Source: Ekhidna sp051379705 (GTDB taxonomy: Bacteria > Bacteroidota > Bacteroidia > Cytophagales > Cyclobacteriaceae). From it: a DNA stretch of 64,000 nucleotides. Shown here piece after piece: positions 34,795-43,798 of this stretch. A program made the translations under genes and the position numbers. Each line of letters begins with the position of its first letter. Positions within the stretch are counted from its first letter, which is position 1. The stretch covers positions 434,001-498,000 of the forward strand of contig NZ_CP179868.1 of the NCBI RefSeq assembly GCF_051379705.1, given 5' to 3'. The notes under the pieces were generated by a model. It was not told the origin of the DNA. It did no database searches and saw nothing but the letters and a program-made list of their open reading frames with translations.

Positions 34795-36929
34795 TTTGAT
34801 TTGAAATTGAGTATGAACGTTGTTCCTTCCCCCTTCTTCGATTTCACATTCATTTCTGCGTCATGTTCGTCTACGATCATCTGACAGATGAACATACCAA
34901 GCCCGGTGCCTTCACCTGGTTCTTTAGTCGTAAAAAATGGATCTGACATTTTTTTAATCACAGACTTGCTCATGCCTATACCTGTATCAATAATTTCGAC
35001 AACTATTTGTGCCTTTTTGTTATGCGTTGCAATTCTAATTTCTCCACTTTCTTCAATCGCTTGCTCTGCATTGTTTATGATATTGGTAAACACTTGGTGG
35101 AGCTTACCTTCATTTCCAACCACAACCCTTGATTCAGCATTGTACTGTTTAATAACCTCAATGTTTTTGGACTTGAGCCGACTATTGAGAAGCGTCAGGC
35201 AATTATCTAGAATTTTGTGGATATCACTTGGCTCATCCATTTCCTCGCCTACTCGGCTAAAGTGTGACAGCCCTGATACTATTGTTGCAGCTCTCCTAAC
35301 ACCCTCTTCAATTGCATAGAAATAATCGCTGTAGTCTGTTCCTTTGTTATTCTTCTCTAACTGCTCTTTCAGTGATAGTGCGCCATGCTTAATAAAGTTA
35401 AGTGGATTGTTGATTTCATGGCCAATACCTGCAGATAGAATTCCTAGAGAAGCCATTTTTTCTGCTCGAATTAATTGCTGCTGGGCTGTTTGTAGTTTTT
35501 TATAGCCTTGCTTTAATTGTTCATTTTTTTCTTCTAGCTCTTTCGTTCTTTCATGTACCTTCTTTTCTAAGTTTTTGCTGTAAGCTTCCAACTGCTCTTG
35601 GTAACTACGAATCTCAGTGATATCCTCAGCAAATAGCGTAAGTCCTACGACCTCATTTTCATCATATACTGGATTATAGGTGAACTTAAAATACAAATCA
35701 CCAGCTGGTCCGGGGTAGGCTACTTCCTCTTGAAATTTCTCCCCTTTTAGAGCCCTGCCTATCAGACTGCTAAATAATTTGGCCTTATCTCTTTGCTTTA
35801 TTTTTCCGAGTAGGTCCATTCCACGATAAAGCTCCACGTCATCGGTCAATTTGGAAGTTTCGTTGAATGCTTGATTGAACTCAATAAGATTCTTCTGTCG
35901 ATCAAAAAGACCTATGATGCTCGAGGTGCTTTCAATAATTGACTTCAAGTTGGCCCTTTCCGTTCTCAAGTTAAGAATAGATTTTTGCTGCTGCTTCTTT
36001 ATATATCGATAAAGAAATCCCGATGCAGTGGCTAGCAAAACATATATGATAAACACTAACTTGAAACGATCCAATACCAGAAAGATAAGTGTTGATTTTT
36101 CTACTGAAATTATCAGTCTGTGATTTACCGTCTCGATATTAACACATGCTATTAAGTCGTCATTCCTTGTTAATGGATCCACGCCAGAGAGTAAGTAAAT
36201 GCCATCATTTATACTAATTGTATCGATTGAATGGTAGGCTAGAGAATCCGACCCTAAGACCTTATTATATAATGATTTATCTAGTGGAAAATAGATTTGC
36301 GTGGTATTGAAATCATTGCTAACCAAATGAATATCATACTTATCATTAAACCCGAACTCCTCTAATTCGGAAATCATCTTACTGTAATCAATTGCAGAAG
36401 TATTGATTGCAATAATTTGACCTTCACTGTCTTTTATTGGGACTCGGATAGGCAAAATCCAATCTGAGACATTTTCGAAATAATAATTTTCCCCTAACGT
36501 AATACCTTCCCGCTGAAGCGTAAGCTTAAAAGATCTCCGTGTCAATTCAGATTTATTCAGATTTGGAAGTGTATCATTTACCAGCCTCCCGGTAAACGTG
36601 ACTACTTGTCCACTGGTATCTGCAAAGCCAAATGCAAGAAGTTCCTTCTCGTACACTTTCAATGCCTCATTCGCAAATACAAGGCGTAAGCTGTCATCAT
36701 TGATTTCTGCCAGGCGTTTTCCTACGCTCAATAGGCTCAATTCCCACTGGTGAAAACTCAAGTTGTAGTAGCTTTCGATAACCTTGGCTGTATTAATAAG
36801 ATCGTTGATTTGATCCCTCTTGGTATCATTAAAAATATACAGAAAGGCTGATCCAGCCATGATGGAAAGGCTGACTATCAAAAGCAGGAATATCCTTTTA
36901 AGTGATCGTATCTCTTTAAGCTTAGCCAC
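34791..36929 (-). CDS. Membrane-bound PAS sensor histidine kinase
   Basis: 712 aa. Transmembrane helices at about 12-32 and 287-307 flank a periplasmic Cache-like sensor (about 35-280, with the WILPIRVPIKD segment). A PAS domain follows (about 325-440), a coiled coil (445-490), the dimerisation/phosphoacceptor helix with H504 (GIGHEINNPLNF), and a HATPase domain with DTGIGM and GTGLGMF. The C-terminus ends in ILNFKSN with no receiver domain. It lies between hemN and the cco operon and no regulator gene is adjacent. The ligand is unknown. Its partner could be the orphan receiver-Crp protein at 53190, but this is a guess. Confidence 0.9.
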   Translation of the reverse strand: MAKLKEIRSLKRIFLLLIVSLSIMAGSAFLYIFNDTKRDQINDLINTAKVIESYYNLSFHQWELSLLSVGKRLAEINDDSLRLVFANEALKVYEKELLAFGFADTSGQVVTFTGRLVNDTLPNLNKSELTRRSFKLTLQREGITLGENYYFENVSDWILPIRVPIKDSEGQIIAINTSAIDYSKMISELEEFGFNDKYDIHLVSNDFNTTQIYFPLDKSLYNKVLGSDSLAYHSIDTISINDGIYLLSGVDPLTRNDDLIACVNIETVNHRLIISVEKSTLIFLVLDRFKLVFIIYVLLATASGFLYRYIKKQQQKSILNLRTERANLKSIIESTSSIIGLFDRQKNLIEFNQAFNETSKLTDDVELYRGMDLLGKIKQRDKAKLFSSLIGRALKGEKFQEEVAYPGPAGDLYFKFTYNPVYDENEVVGLTLFAEDITEIRSYQEQLEAYSKNLEKKVHERTKELEEKNEQLKQGYKKLQTAQQQLIRAEKMASLGILSAGIGHEINNPLNFIKHGALSLKEQLEKNNKGTDYSDYFYAIEEGVRRAATIVSGLSHFSRVGEEMDEPSDIHKILDNCLTLLNSRLKSKNIEVIKQYNAESRVVVGNEGKLHQVFTNIINNAEQAIEESGEIRIATHNKKAQIVVEIIDTGIGMSKSVIKKMSDPFFTTKEPGEGTGLGMFICQMIVDEHDAEMNVKSKKGEGTTFILNFKSN

Positions 36930-36998
36930 AGACGGTCGTTTGATCTAATATAAATCAAAAACCAAAAAGTTATATCTAATTATAATCGGAAATTTTGA

Positions 36999-37679
36999 TC
37001 ACAGGCCACATACAGTGATCAAACCGGCAGCATTGGCTTCTACCATCTGATTGAATTGCGGGAAGGTCGTCAGTAAACCTCTCATGATTAGTAATGATCC
37101 CGAAAGAATGGCGATGATAGAAACGGATCTCGGAATGAGTGATTTTAGTCTTTGCGAGAATATGTTTCCAGTGTATGATAAAGTGATCAGGGCAGGCAAG
37201 GTACCTAACCCGAAAAGAACCATAAACATCGCGCCCTGTAGCGGGTTTGCTAAAGCTACGGCGCCAGCAGCAGCTACATAAGTCAGTCCACAAGGGAAAA
37301 ATCCATTTGCCACGCCGCTTAGAAACCAGCGCTTACGCATGGATAAGTTTCTAGACATGAATGACTTCAGGATTTGATAGAACCTGGATTCATAATAAAA
37401 ACGCTCAAGGCTGTGCCTAATGGATGGAATGCCGTATAATAATATTAATCCAAAACCAAGAACGAAGGCCATGACCTTTTGTATCTGAAACAGAGCAACA
37501 GTTGCTCCAATTAAGCCAAGCAAAGTACCAATGAGAACATAGGTTAGGATTCTGCCTAAGTGATAAAGCACAAATCCCGACTTGGACTGTTTTGGTCCCA
37601 TAAACGCCATCATCACCGGACCACACATACCAACGCAGTGCAGACTTCCAAACAGACCGATGACGAGTGCCCCAATCAT
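36999..37679 (-). CDS. SafE/TauE-like six-helix membrane protein of the cco operon
   Basis: 226 aa, about six membrane helices. It opens with GLFGSLHCVGMCGP, the Cys-containing motif of the DsbD-like/UreH-type transmembrane family often found behind ccoGH (annotated as sulfite exporter TauE/SafE or cytochrome biogenesis). Its Cys pair (about residues 14 and 18) and the later FFPCGLTY could carry copper or electrons through the membrane for oxidase assembly. It overlaps ccoH by 4 bp and is the last gene of the operon. Confidence 0.8.
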   Translation of the reverse strand: MIGALVIGLFGSLHCVGMCGPVMMAFMGPKQSKSGFVLYHLGRILTYVLIGTLLGLIGATVALFQIQKVMAFVLGFGLILLYGIPSIRHSLERFYYESRFYQILKSFMSRNLSMRKRWFLSGVANGFFPCGLTYVAAAGAVALANPLQGAMFMVLFGLGTLPALITLSYTGNIFSQRLKSLIPRSVSIIAILSGSLLIMRGLLTTFPQFNQMVEANAAGLITVCGL

Positions 37680-38098
37680 TGAATATAAATGCTTGATTGC
37701 TGATAAAATTCCTGGTTGTCAGTATTCCAGGTGATATTCACCCGATAGCTGCCAGCCACAAGTTCAGATCGTTTAATCTTTTGTACCTGATCAATCAATG
37801 AAATTTCAAATGTGCGATCAAATATCTTGCGTGAAGGATGATAAAAATGAATATTCCCACTGGCCGCTTCATCTGGAAAAGTGAGTATCACTTCTCCTCC
37901 TTTTTGCTTCACCAGTACACTCTTACCTGCTTCGGCTGTATTTGATAGTTTATTCAATTTTTGCTGATAATTTATTTCTTGCGCATAGTAATCTTCCGCT
38001 ACCAGATCAAAATCTTCCTGAAAAGCCCTGACCACCATATACCCGATGAATGCTCCAAAGAGTACAAATGCTATTACAATTTTATGTCCCCAGTTCAT
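37676..38098 (-). CDS. ccoH: CcoH/FixH-like cbb3 oxidase assembly protein
   Basis: 140 aa. One N-terminal transmembrane helix (about 5-26), then EDFDLVAEDYYAQEINYQQK, the FixH signature, and a periplasmic beta domain ending in QSSIYIQ. It stays bound to assembling cbb3 oxidase. It lies 21 bp after ccoG and overlaps the SafE-like gene. Confidence 0.88.
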   Translation of the reverse strand: MNWGHKIVIAFVLFGAFIGYMVVRAFQEDFDLVAEDYYAQEINYQQKLNKLSNTAEAGKSVLVKQKGGEVILTFPDEAASGNIHFYHPSRKIFDRTFEISLIDQVQKIKRSELVAGSYRVNITWNTDNQEFYQQSSIYIQ

Positions 38099-38119
38099 GT
38101 CTTTAATTTTTAATCACTA

Positions 38120-39547
38120 TCAATTAGCCGGTCCTAAAAATTTTGTTTCTACCGTCTCAACCAATTCCTCACCGGAATACACACCAATTGAAATCATCGT
38201 GCTCATTTTCTTAATCATTGAAGGATCTATGATAACAAAGAAAGCGCCTTCACCTATCCCTTGCTCTTCAAGACCAATTTCGCCACCAACCATTTCAATT
38301 TGCCCGTCGGGTGTCAAAAGCTCGAATCTCACGTCCATTGTGTTGTTGGTTTTGTTCACCATTTTGACCTGATAGAGGTTGGTGATCATGCCGTCCTCGC
38401 GCTCCTGATATAGGATTCCCGGAGTTCTCAATATTGTGGTTTCGAAATCTGAGCGGATGAGTAACAATGTAATTAGCACTCCCATCAGCGCGATCAGCAC
38501 TCCTGAGTAAGCCTTCATCCTGCTTGTAAATTGGAATGGCTTTTTCTCAGCGATGTTCTCCTCGGACGCATATCGTACTAAGCCTCTTGGTTTGCCAATC
38601 CGATCCATGATCGAGTCACACGCGTCGATGCAAGCGGTGCAATTCACGCATTCGAGTTGAGTTCCGTTACGTATATCTATGCCTGTCGGGCATACAAACA
38701 CACATTGCTTACAGTCTATGCAATCTCCTTTGCCTTGAGCTTCTCGATCCTCATCTTTTCTAAACTTACTTCTCTCCTCTCCGCGTACATGGTCATAAGC
38801 TACTACCACACTTTGCTTATCGAGTAAAACACCTTGAAGTCTTCCATATGGACAAATAGTGGTACATACCTGCTCGCGCATCTGGCTGAATACACCATAG
38901 AAAAGTCCAGTAAAAACAATCATAGCTATGAATCCGCCAGTATTTTCAGCGGGTCCACCTTCGATGATATTCCATAGTTCGCTTACACCGACTAGGTACG
39001 CCATGAATGTGTGCATGATCAGGACGCTGACGAGAACGAATAAGGTATGCTTGATTGATTTCTTTGTGATCTTCTCCTTGTTCCACGGCTGTTTGTCGAG
39101 CTTCTTCTGCGCCATGTAATCTCCCTCGATCCAGTATTCAATTTGCCTGAAAACACCCTCCATAAAAATGGTTTGTGGACAAATCCAACCGCAGAAAATA
39201 CGACCAAAGACAACCGTAAAAAGAATGATAAACACCAGTGAGGTGAGCATACCTACCACAAACAGGAAAAAGTCCTGTGGCCAGAAGACCTGACCGAATA
39301 TGATAAACTTCCGTTCGAAAATGTCGAAAAGCAAGAACGGCTGTCCATCTATCTTAATAAATGGAGCACCAAATAAAAACAGGAGTAGCAGATAGCTAAC
39401 GAGTGTACGATAGTTGGTAAACCTACCTTTCGGTTTCTTCGGGTAAACCCAAATTCGCTTTCCTTCCTTATCAACTGTAGACAGGTGATCTCTGAAGGTC
39501 TCTTCAGCGCTTTCCTGCTCCTGATATATATCTTTTATATCTGCCAT
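38120..39547 (-). CDS. ccoG: Cytochrome c oxidase accessory protein CcoG (FixG/RdxA)
   Basis: 475 aa. Five transmembrane helices, a polyferredoxin with CIDCKQCVFVCPTGI and CVNCTACIDACD (two 4Fe-4S motifs), the upstream GWICPQ and CTTICPYGR sequences, and a C-terminal Ig-like beta domain. CcoG is a cupric reductase that helps load the CuB site of cbb3 oxidase. It lies between ccoP (18-bp gap) and ccoH. Confidence 0.95.
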   Translation of the reverse strand: MADIKDIYQEQESAEETFRDHLSTVDKEGKRIWVYPKKPKGRFTNYRTLVSYLLLLFLFGAPFIKIDGQPFLLFDIFERKFIIFGQVFWPQDFFLFVVGMLTSLVFIILFTVVFGRIFCGWICPQTIFMEGVFRQIEYWIEGDYMAQKKLDKQPWNKEKITKKSIKHTLFVLVSVLIMHTFMAYLVGVSELWNIIEGGPAENTGGFIAMIVFTGLFYGVFSQMREQVCTTICPYGRLQGVLLDKQSVVVAYDHVRGEERSKFRKDEDREAQGKGDCIDCKQCVFVCPTGIDIRNGTQLECVNCTACIDACDSIMDRIGKPRGLVRYASEENIAEKKPFQFTSRMKAYSGVLIALMGVLITLLLIRSDFETTILRTPGILYQEREDGMITNLYQVKMVNKTNNTMDVRFELLTPDGQIEMVGGEIGLEEQGIGEGAFFVIIDPSMIKKMSTMISIGVYSGEELVETVETKFLGPAN

Positions 39548-39565
39548 TACTTTAAAGCAAGGCTA

Positions 39566-40543
39566 CTAACAGCACTCACCATCTTCCAACGCTGCTTCAT
39601 CGTCCACGAAATCCGGATTGGATTCAGCATCATCCTCTTTGGGTTGCCCCTCTCCTTCAATGCGTTCAAATAGGTCACCTTGAGGGTCTTTTGGATTTGC
39701 GGCTGCATTTCCTTCCATCTTATAGATATAGCTCGCTACTTGTTGCATTTTTTTAGGAGAAAGCTGTGCTTCCCACGCAATCATACCCTTGGAAGGAACC
39801 CCATATTTAATGGTCTTAAAAATGGATGGCATATCACCACCATGTAGCCAGTACTGATCAGTAAAATTTGGACCAACACCGCCACCACCATCTGCCGCAT
39901 GGCATACTGCACAGTTTGCATCATAGATCGCTTTGCCAGCATTAATATCAGCAGTTTCTGAAGCCAGAGTTACATTACTTTCGTCAATCAGGTCACCCAG
40001 AGAAGCTAAATATGTTTTCACATCCTCCTTTGCCTGCATCATCTCAGTCTGAAACTCTTCATCCTGATGCTGACCGGTACCTAACACTTCGTAATTAATT
40101 AGGTAAACAACGCCGAACAAAATAGATGCATAGAATCCATAGAGCCACCAAGGTGGTAATCTATTATCCAGCTCTCGAATACCATCATACTCATGATCGG
40201 TCGCTACTTCATGCTCTTTTGATACAGGTACAGAATCATTTAGTCTGTTCCAGAATCTTCTCCAAAAACCAACTCCTTCTTCGCCTTCGATTGCAGGGAT
40301 CAACTCTTTTTCCTCCTCTTCTATTCCCATTTCTGCACGCTTAAGCTTGAGCACCACTTTTAAAGCAATGAGCAAAACGTACATTGCCGAGACCGCAATA
40401 ATGCTAATTAATACAGTTAGACCTAATACAATCTCTACTTTGTATTGCTCAAAAAAGCCTTGCTGTTCTGCTGCCTCCTGCCCGAATGATAGTCCGGGTA
40501 GAGCAACTATAAGGGTTATTAGGATGTACTTAAGCTTCGTCAT
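39566..40543 (-). CDS. ccoP: cbb3 oxidase subunit III (CcoP) with a single haem c
   Basis: 325 aa. Signal-like N-terminus, transmembrane helices at about 33-60 and 130-152, and the FixP-type LPPWWLYGFY motif. Only one c-type haem site is present, CAVCH (about 211-215), with a later Met in GMIAWEAQLSP; canonical CcoP has two CxxCH motifs. An acidic tail ends in ECC. The subunit passes electrons to CcoO. It overlaps ccoQ by 14 bp. Confidence 0.93.
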   Translation of the reverse strand: MTKLKYILITLIVALPGLSFGQEAAEQQGFFEQYKVEIVLGLTVLISIIAVSAMYVLLIALKVVLKLKRAEMGIEEEEKELIPAIEGEEGVGFWRRFWNRLNDSVPVSKEHEVATDHEYDGIRELDNRLPPWWLYGFYASILFGVVYLINYEVLGTGQHQDEEFQTEMMQAKEDVKTYLASLGDLIDESNVTLASETADINAGKAIYDANCAVCHAADGGGGVGPNFTDQYWLHGGDMPSIFKTIKYGVPSKGMIAWEAQLSPKKMQQVASYIYKMEGNAAANPKDPQGDLFERIEGEGQPKEDDAESNPDFVDDEAALEDGECC

Positions 40544-40721
40544 GGTCGGTATCGTTTGAGTCTAATGGAATATTTGAAATGTCATTGAATAGCTTCTTGT
40601 CTACTTTGAATACATACACCGTGAGTGCAATGAAGAAGACGAAGAAGATGACAAAGGAGATCACAGGATAGATTTCTATTCCTGCGATGGTCTCCATATG
40701 ATGTTTGATAAATTTCAGCAT
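40530..40721 (-). CDS. ccoQ: cbb3 oxidase small subunit CcoQ
   Basis: 63 aa with one membrane helix (about 18-40) and the polar C-terminus of FixQ/CcoQ. It stabilises the oxidase. It lies 11 bp after ccoNO and overlaps ccoP. Confidence 0.8.
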   Translation of the reverse strand: MLKFIKHHMETIAGIEIYPVISFVIFFVFFIALTVYVFKVDKKLFNDISNIPLDSNDTDHDEA

Positions 40722-40732
40722 AGTTGTATGTT

Positions 40733-42901
40733 TTAATTCCCCTCAGCTACCCCTTCTACATTCTTAATATCTGTCCCAAGCCTCTGCAGATAAGCAATCA
40801 ATGCAATGATTTCAGCGTCGCTGCTCATCTTGATTCCTTCCAGCTCCAGTCCTTTGGAAATCAATGCTGCTTGATTTTCTGCATCCACCACAGCCTGTTG
40901 ATCGTATCCTTCTGGATATGGGACGCCTAGTGTTTGCATCGCTCTGATCTTAGCCGGAGTTCTTTCTTTGTCCCACTCCTGCTCAAAGAGCCAAGGATAT
41001 GGAGGCATGATAGACCCTGGCGACATACTTGTCGGATCCAGCATGTGGTAGAAGTGCCAGCTATCCGGATACTTTTTACCTAGTCTATGTAAATCCGGCC
41101 CTGTTCTTTTTGATCCCCACTGGAATGGGTGATCATATACGAACTCACCTGCTTTGGAATATTCCAGATCGACAGGATCGTATCTCATCACTTCTGAACG
41201 GAATGGTCGTATCATTTGCGAGTGACAGGTATAGCATCCTTCTCGAACGTAGATATCGCGACCGTTTAATTCAAGAGGTGTGTATGGCTTCACTGTCGAG
41301 ATGGTAGGTACATTACTCTGAATGAGGAATGTTGGTACAATCTCAATAATGCCTCCGATAGCTACCAGAACCAAACTCCAAACGAGCATTCGCATTGGTT
41401 TCCATTCGAAAATTCTTCGGTGCCAGTGCTCACTCTTTTCTGGTTTGTAGTCTTTCATTAAAGGTGCTGCCTGCGCTTCAGTGGTCGGCTGGAATTTACC
41501 GGCACGAGCCGTTTTCACTAGGTTGTAAACCATCACAAATACTCCTGACAGATAAAGCAATCCGCCGAATGCTCTCAAAGCATACATCGGCATGATCTGG
41601 GTGACTGTCTCAAGGAAGTTGCTATAGACTAGCGTTCCATCAGGGTTGAATTGTTTCCACATCAAACTCTGAGTGAATCCTGCCCAGTACAATGGAATCG
41701 CATAGAATAAGATCCCCATGGTGCCAATCCAGAAGTGAACATTCGCCAACTTTTGCGAATGAAGTTTTGTTGCATATAGTTTAGGAATGAGGTAGTAAAG
41801 CATCGCGAAAGTCAAGAAGCCGTTCCAGCCTAATCCACCTATATGAACGTGTCCTACAATCCAATCTGTAAAGTGACCGATCGCATTCACATTTTTCAGT
41901 GATAGCATGGGTCCTTCGAAGGTGGCCATACCATAACAGGTGATTGCTACCACCATGAATTTCAAAATCGCGTCTTCACGTACTTTGTCCCAGGCTCCTC
42001 TTAAAGTCAAAAGGCCATTGAGCATACCGCCCCAAGATGGTGCGATCAGCATGACAGAAAATACCACGCCTAAAGATTGTGCCCAGTCGGGAAGTGAATT
42101 ATATAATAAGTGATGCGGGCCTGCCCAGATATAGATAAAGATCAGTGCCCAAAAGTGAATGATTGATAGTCTATAGGAATAAATCGGTCGGCCGGATGCT
42201 TTTGGGATAAAGTAGTACATCAAGCCGAGGTATGGTGTAGTAAGGAAGAACGCTACTGCGTTGTGACCATACCACCATTGTACTAATGCATCCTGAACTC
42301 CCGCGTACCATGAATAACTTTTCATGAAGTCGATCGGCAACTCAAATGAGTTTACAATGTGCAGCATAGCTACCGTCACGAATGTGGCTATGTAAAACCA
42401 AATGGCTACATATAGGTGACGCTCTCGTCGCTTAATAATCGTCATGAACATGTTTAGACCGAACACCACCCAGATCAATGCTATCGCAATGTCAATAGGC
42501 CATTCAAGCTCCGCATATTCTTTTCCAGTGGTAAGTCCGAGTGGAAGTGTGATAGCTGCAGCCAGGATGATCAGCTGCCATCCCCAGAAGTGAATCTTGC
42601 TCAGGAGGTCGCTATACATCCGAGTTTTACATAGTCGCTGAAGGGAATAGTATACTCCTGCAAAAATTCCGTTTCCTACAAAAGCAAAAATCACCGCATT
42701 GGTATGCAGTGGTCTTACTCGTCCAAACGTGGTATACTGTAATCCGAAATTGGCTTCCGGCCACACAAACTGGCATGCAACTAGAAGTCCCACAGACATT
42801 CCTACAATTCCGAAAATCGTGGTTGCGATCAGGAAGTTTCGGACCGTAGTATTGTCGTAATGAAAGGTCTCAAGACCTACTTTTTGGTTGTTTTCTGACA
42901 T
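40733..42901 (-). CDS. ccoN: Fused cbb3 oxidase subunits I and II (CcoNO)
   Basis: 722 aa. Residues 1 to about 500 are the 12-helix CcoN haem-copper subunit, with ligand motifs TFGRVRPLHTNAV, WWYGHNAVAFFLTTPYLG (CuB/His), HHLLYN and HVHIGGLGWNG. After a linker and a membrane helix (about 510-530) follows CcoO with one haem c site, GCYTCHSQMIRPF (about 559-571), and its MPPYPWLF motif. The N-O fusion is common in Bacteroidetes. This high-affinity oxidase reduces O2 to water under low oxygen and pumps protons. It overlaps ccoS by 25 bp. Confidence 0.97.
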   Translation of the reverse strand: MSENNQKVGLETFHYDNTTVRNFLIATTIFGIVGMSVGLLVACQFVWPEANFGLQYTTFGRVRPLHTNAVIFAFVGNGIFAGVYYSLQRLCKTRMYSDLLSKIHFWGWQLIILAAAITLPLGLTTGKEYAELEWPIDIAIALIWVVFGLNMFMTIIKRRERHLYVAIWFYIATFVTVAMLHIVNSFELPIDFMKSYSWYAGVQDALVQWWYGHNAVAFFLTTPYLGLMYYFIPKASGRPIYSYRLSIIHFWALIFIYIWAGPHHLLYNSLPDWAQSLGVVFSVMLIAPSWGGMLNGLLTLRGAWDKVREDAILKFMVVAITCYGMATFEGPMLSLKNVNAIGHFTDWIVGHVHIGGLGWNGFLTFAMLYYLIPKLYATKLHSQKLANVHFWIGTMGILFYAIPLYWAGFTQSLMWKQFNPDGTLVYSNFLETVTQIMPMYALRAFGGLLYLSGVFVMVYNLVKTARAGKFQPTTEAQAAPLMKDYKPEKSEHWHRRIFEWKPMRMLVWSLVLVAIGGIIEIVPTFLIQSNVPTISTVKPYTPLELNGRDIYVREGCYTCHSQMIRPFRSEVMRYDPVDLEYSKAGEFVYDHPFQWGSKRTGPDLHRLGKKYPDSWHFYHMLDPTSMSPGSIMPPYPWLFEQEWDKERTPAKIRAMQTLGVPYPEGYDQQAVVDAENQAALISKGLELEGIKMSSDAEIIALIAYLQRLGTDIKNVEGVAEGN

Positions 42902-43128
42902 TGGTCACTAGGTTTAGTACTTGATTTTTTATTCCCTTCTGCATGGATTGCAGCAGAAGTCTCAACTCTTAAGCTCGGAGGAGTCATTGACTCTTCTTCA
43001 AAAAGAATTCGGACCGAGGGTGTATAGTCATCCTCAAACTGCCCGGAACGAGACGCCCATAAGAACGCCACAAGGAAGCTACCTGCCAGTAAAAGGCTAC
43101 ATGCTATAAGGATAAATATTACACTCAT
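42877..43128 (-). CDS. ccoS: cbb3 oxidase maturation protein CcoS
   Basis: 83 aa. A single helix (about 3-25), then FLWASRSGQFEDDYTPSVRILFEE, the CcoS signature in which the Gly-Gln-Phe-Asp/Glu-Asp part is conserved. It is needed for haem b and copper insertion in CcoN. The C-terminal 35 residues are polar and extra. It is the first gene of the oxidase operon and has the box at 43192-43203 upstream. Confidence 0.9.
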   Translation of the reverse strand: MSVIFILIACSLLLAGSFLVAFLWASRSGQFEDDYTPSVRILFEEESMTPPSLRVETSAAIHAEGNKKSSTKPSDQCQKTTKK

Positions 43129-43138
43129 AATCCGATGA

Positions 43139-43146
43139 CAAGATTA
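43139..43146 (-). promoter_or_regulatory. -7-like element of the cco operon
   Basis: Minus-strand TAATCTTG, one mismatch to TAnnTTTG, 10 bp before the ccoS ATG. Its last G is 58.5 bp from the centre of the box at 43192-43203. Confidence 0.5.
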
Positions 43147-43191
43147 GCGGAGCATGGCAGGTTTGTTAATGAGAGGTGTTAGTGAGAGGGA

Positions 43192-43203
43192 TGACTTTTG
43201 TCA
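43192..43203. promoter_or_regulatory. Crp/FNR-type palindrome between the cco operon and a membrane-protein gene
   Basis: TGACTTTTGTCA, perfect arms, identical to the core of the hemN box. The centre is 58.5 bp from the leftward -7 element (43139) and 36.5 bp from the rightward one (43234), so one site can serve two divergent promoters. Confidence 0.65.
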
Positions 43204-43226
43204 GCAGACGAGCCGCCGGTAGCATT

Positions 43227-43234
43227 TACTATTG
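43227..43234 (+). promoter_or_regulatory. -7-like element of the membrane-protein gene at 43254
   Basis: TACTATTG, one mismatch to TAnnTTTG, 20-27 bp before the ATG; last G 36.5 bp from the centre of the box. Confidence 0.45.
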
Positions 43235-43253
43235 CAGACTAAAAGCGATTCTC

Positions 43254-43700
43254 ATGAATGATATTGTGATTAAAAGCCCATTGCGTTTTAGTATCACATT
43301 CCTTTGGATAGGGTTTGTATGTGCAATCAGCTTTATGGAAGCATGGCTTAAATTCCAGGCGCCTGGCATCACTATTCCTTTGGGCTTGGGTATTGGCAGG
43401 TTGGTGTTTGGGGCTTTGAATAAGGTTGAAATTGTGCTGGCAGCATCGCTTATCATTTCTACCATATTAGATAAGTCTCTTAGGACAAGAAGTTTCCATA
43501 TCCTTTCAATTTCGTTGACTATACTTTTGCTTCAATCTTTTTGGCTCCTACCTGCGCTTGATGCTAGGGCTGAGCTATTCATTCAAGGAATTCATCCACC
43601 TACTTCCTATCTACATATTACCTATATAGTCATGGAGGTCTTTAAGGTGGTTGCCCTTTTCATGTACGGGATTAAGCAATTCCTGTCTCCGAAAACATAG
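43254..43700 (+). CDS. Four-helix membrane protein of unknown function
   Basis: I choose the ATG at 43254 (148 aa) over an upstream GTG, because the extra residues are encoded across the operator and -7 element. It has four hydrophobic helices (about 10-28, 57-75, 80-97 and 118-135) with short loops and no known motif (a Trp-Leu-Leu-Pro and an Ile-His-Pro-Pro loop are visible). I recognise no family. Divergence from the cco operon across a shared operator places it in the low-oxygen regulon. Confidence 0.6.
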   Translation: MNDIVIKSPLRFSITFLWIGFVCAISFMEAWLKFQAPGITIPLGLGIGRLVFGALNKVEIVLAASLIISTILDKSLRTRSFHILSISLTILLLQSFWLLPALDARAELFIQGIHPPTSYLHITYIVMEVFKVVALFMYGIKQFLSPKT

Positions 43701-43732
43701 CCCATAAAACCACCAAATATCAGCTTGTCTAC

Positions 43733-43744
43733 TGATCGGGATCA
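43733..43744. promoter_or_regulatory. Crp/FNR-type palindrome upstream of the 43799 gene
   Basis: TGATCGGGATCA, both arms perfect. Centre 36.5 bp from the last G of GACCTTTG (43768-43775), one mismatch to TAnnTTTG. Confidence 0.55.
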
Positions 43745-43767
43745 TTCAATATTAACATTCTGATTAA

Positions 43768-43775
43768 GACCTTTG
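43768..43775 (+). promoter_or_regulatory. -7-like element of the 43799 gene
   Basis: GACCTTTG, TTTG intact with one mismatch at the first position. Confidence 0.4.
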
Positions 43776-43798
43776 GCAAGAATCAAATAATACGCTCT

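Noticed and set aside
36937..36960. TTGAT-N9-ATCAA before the membrane sensor kinase as an FNR box
   Set aside because: The spacer is 9 bp instead of 4, so a Crp-type dimer would not fit.
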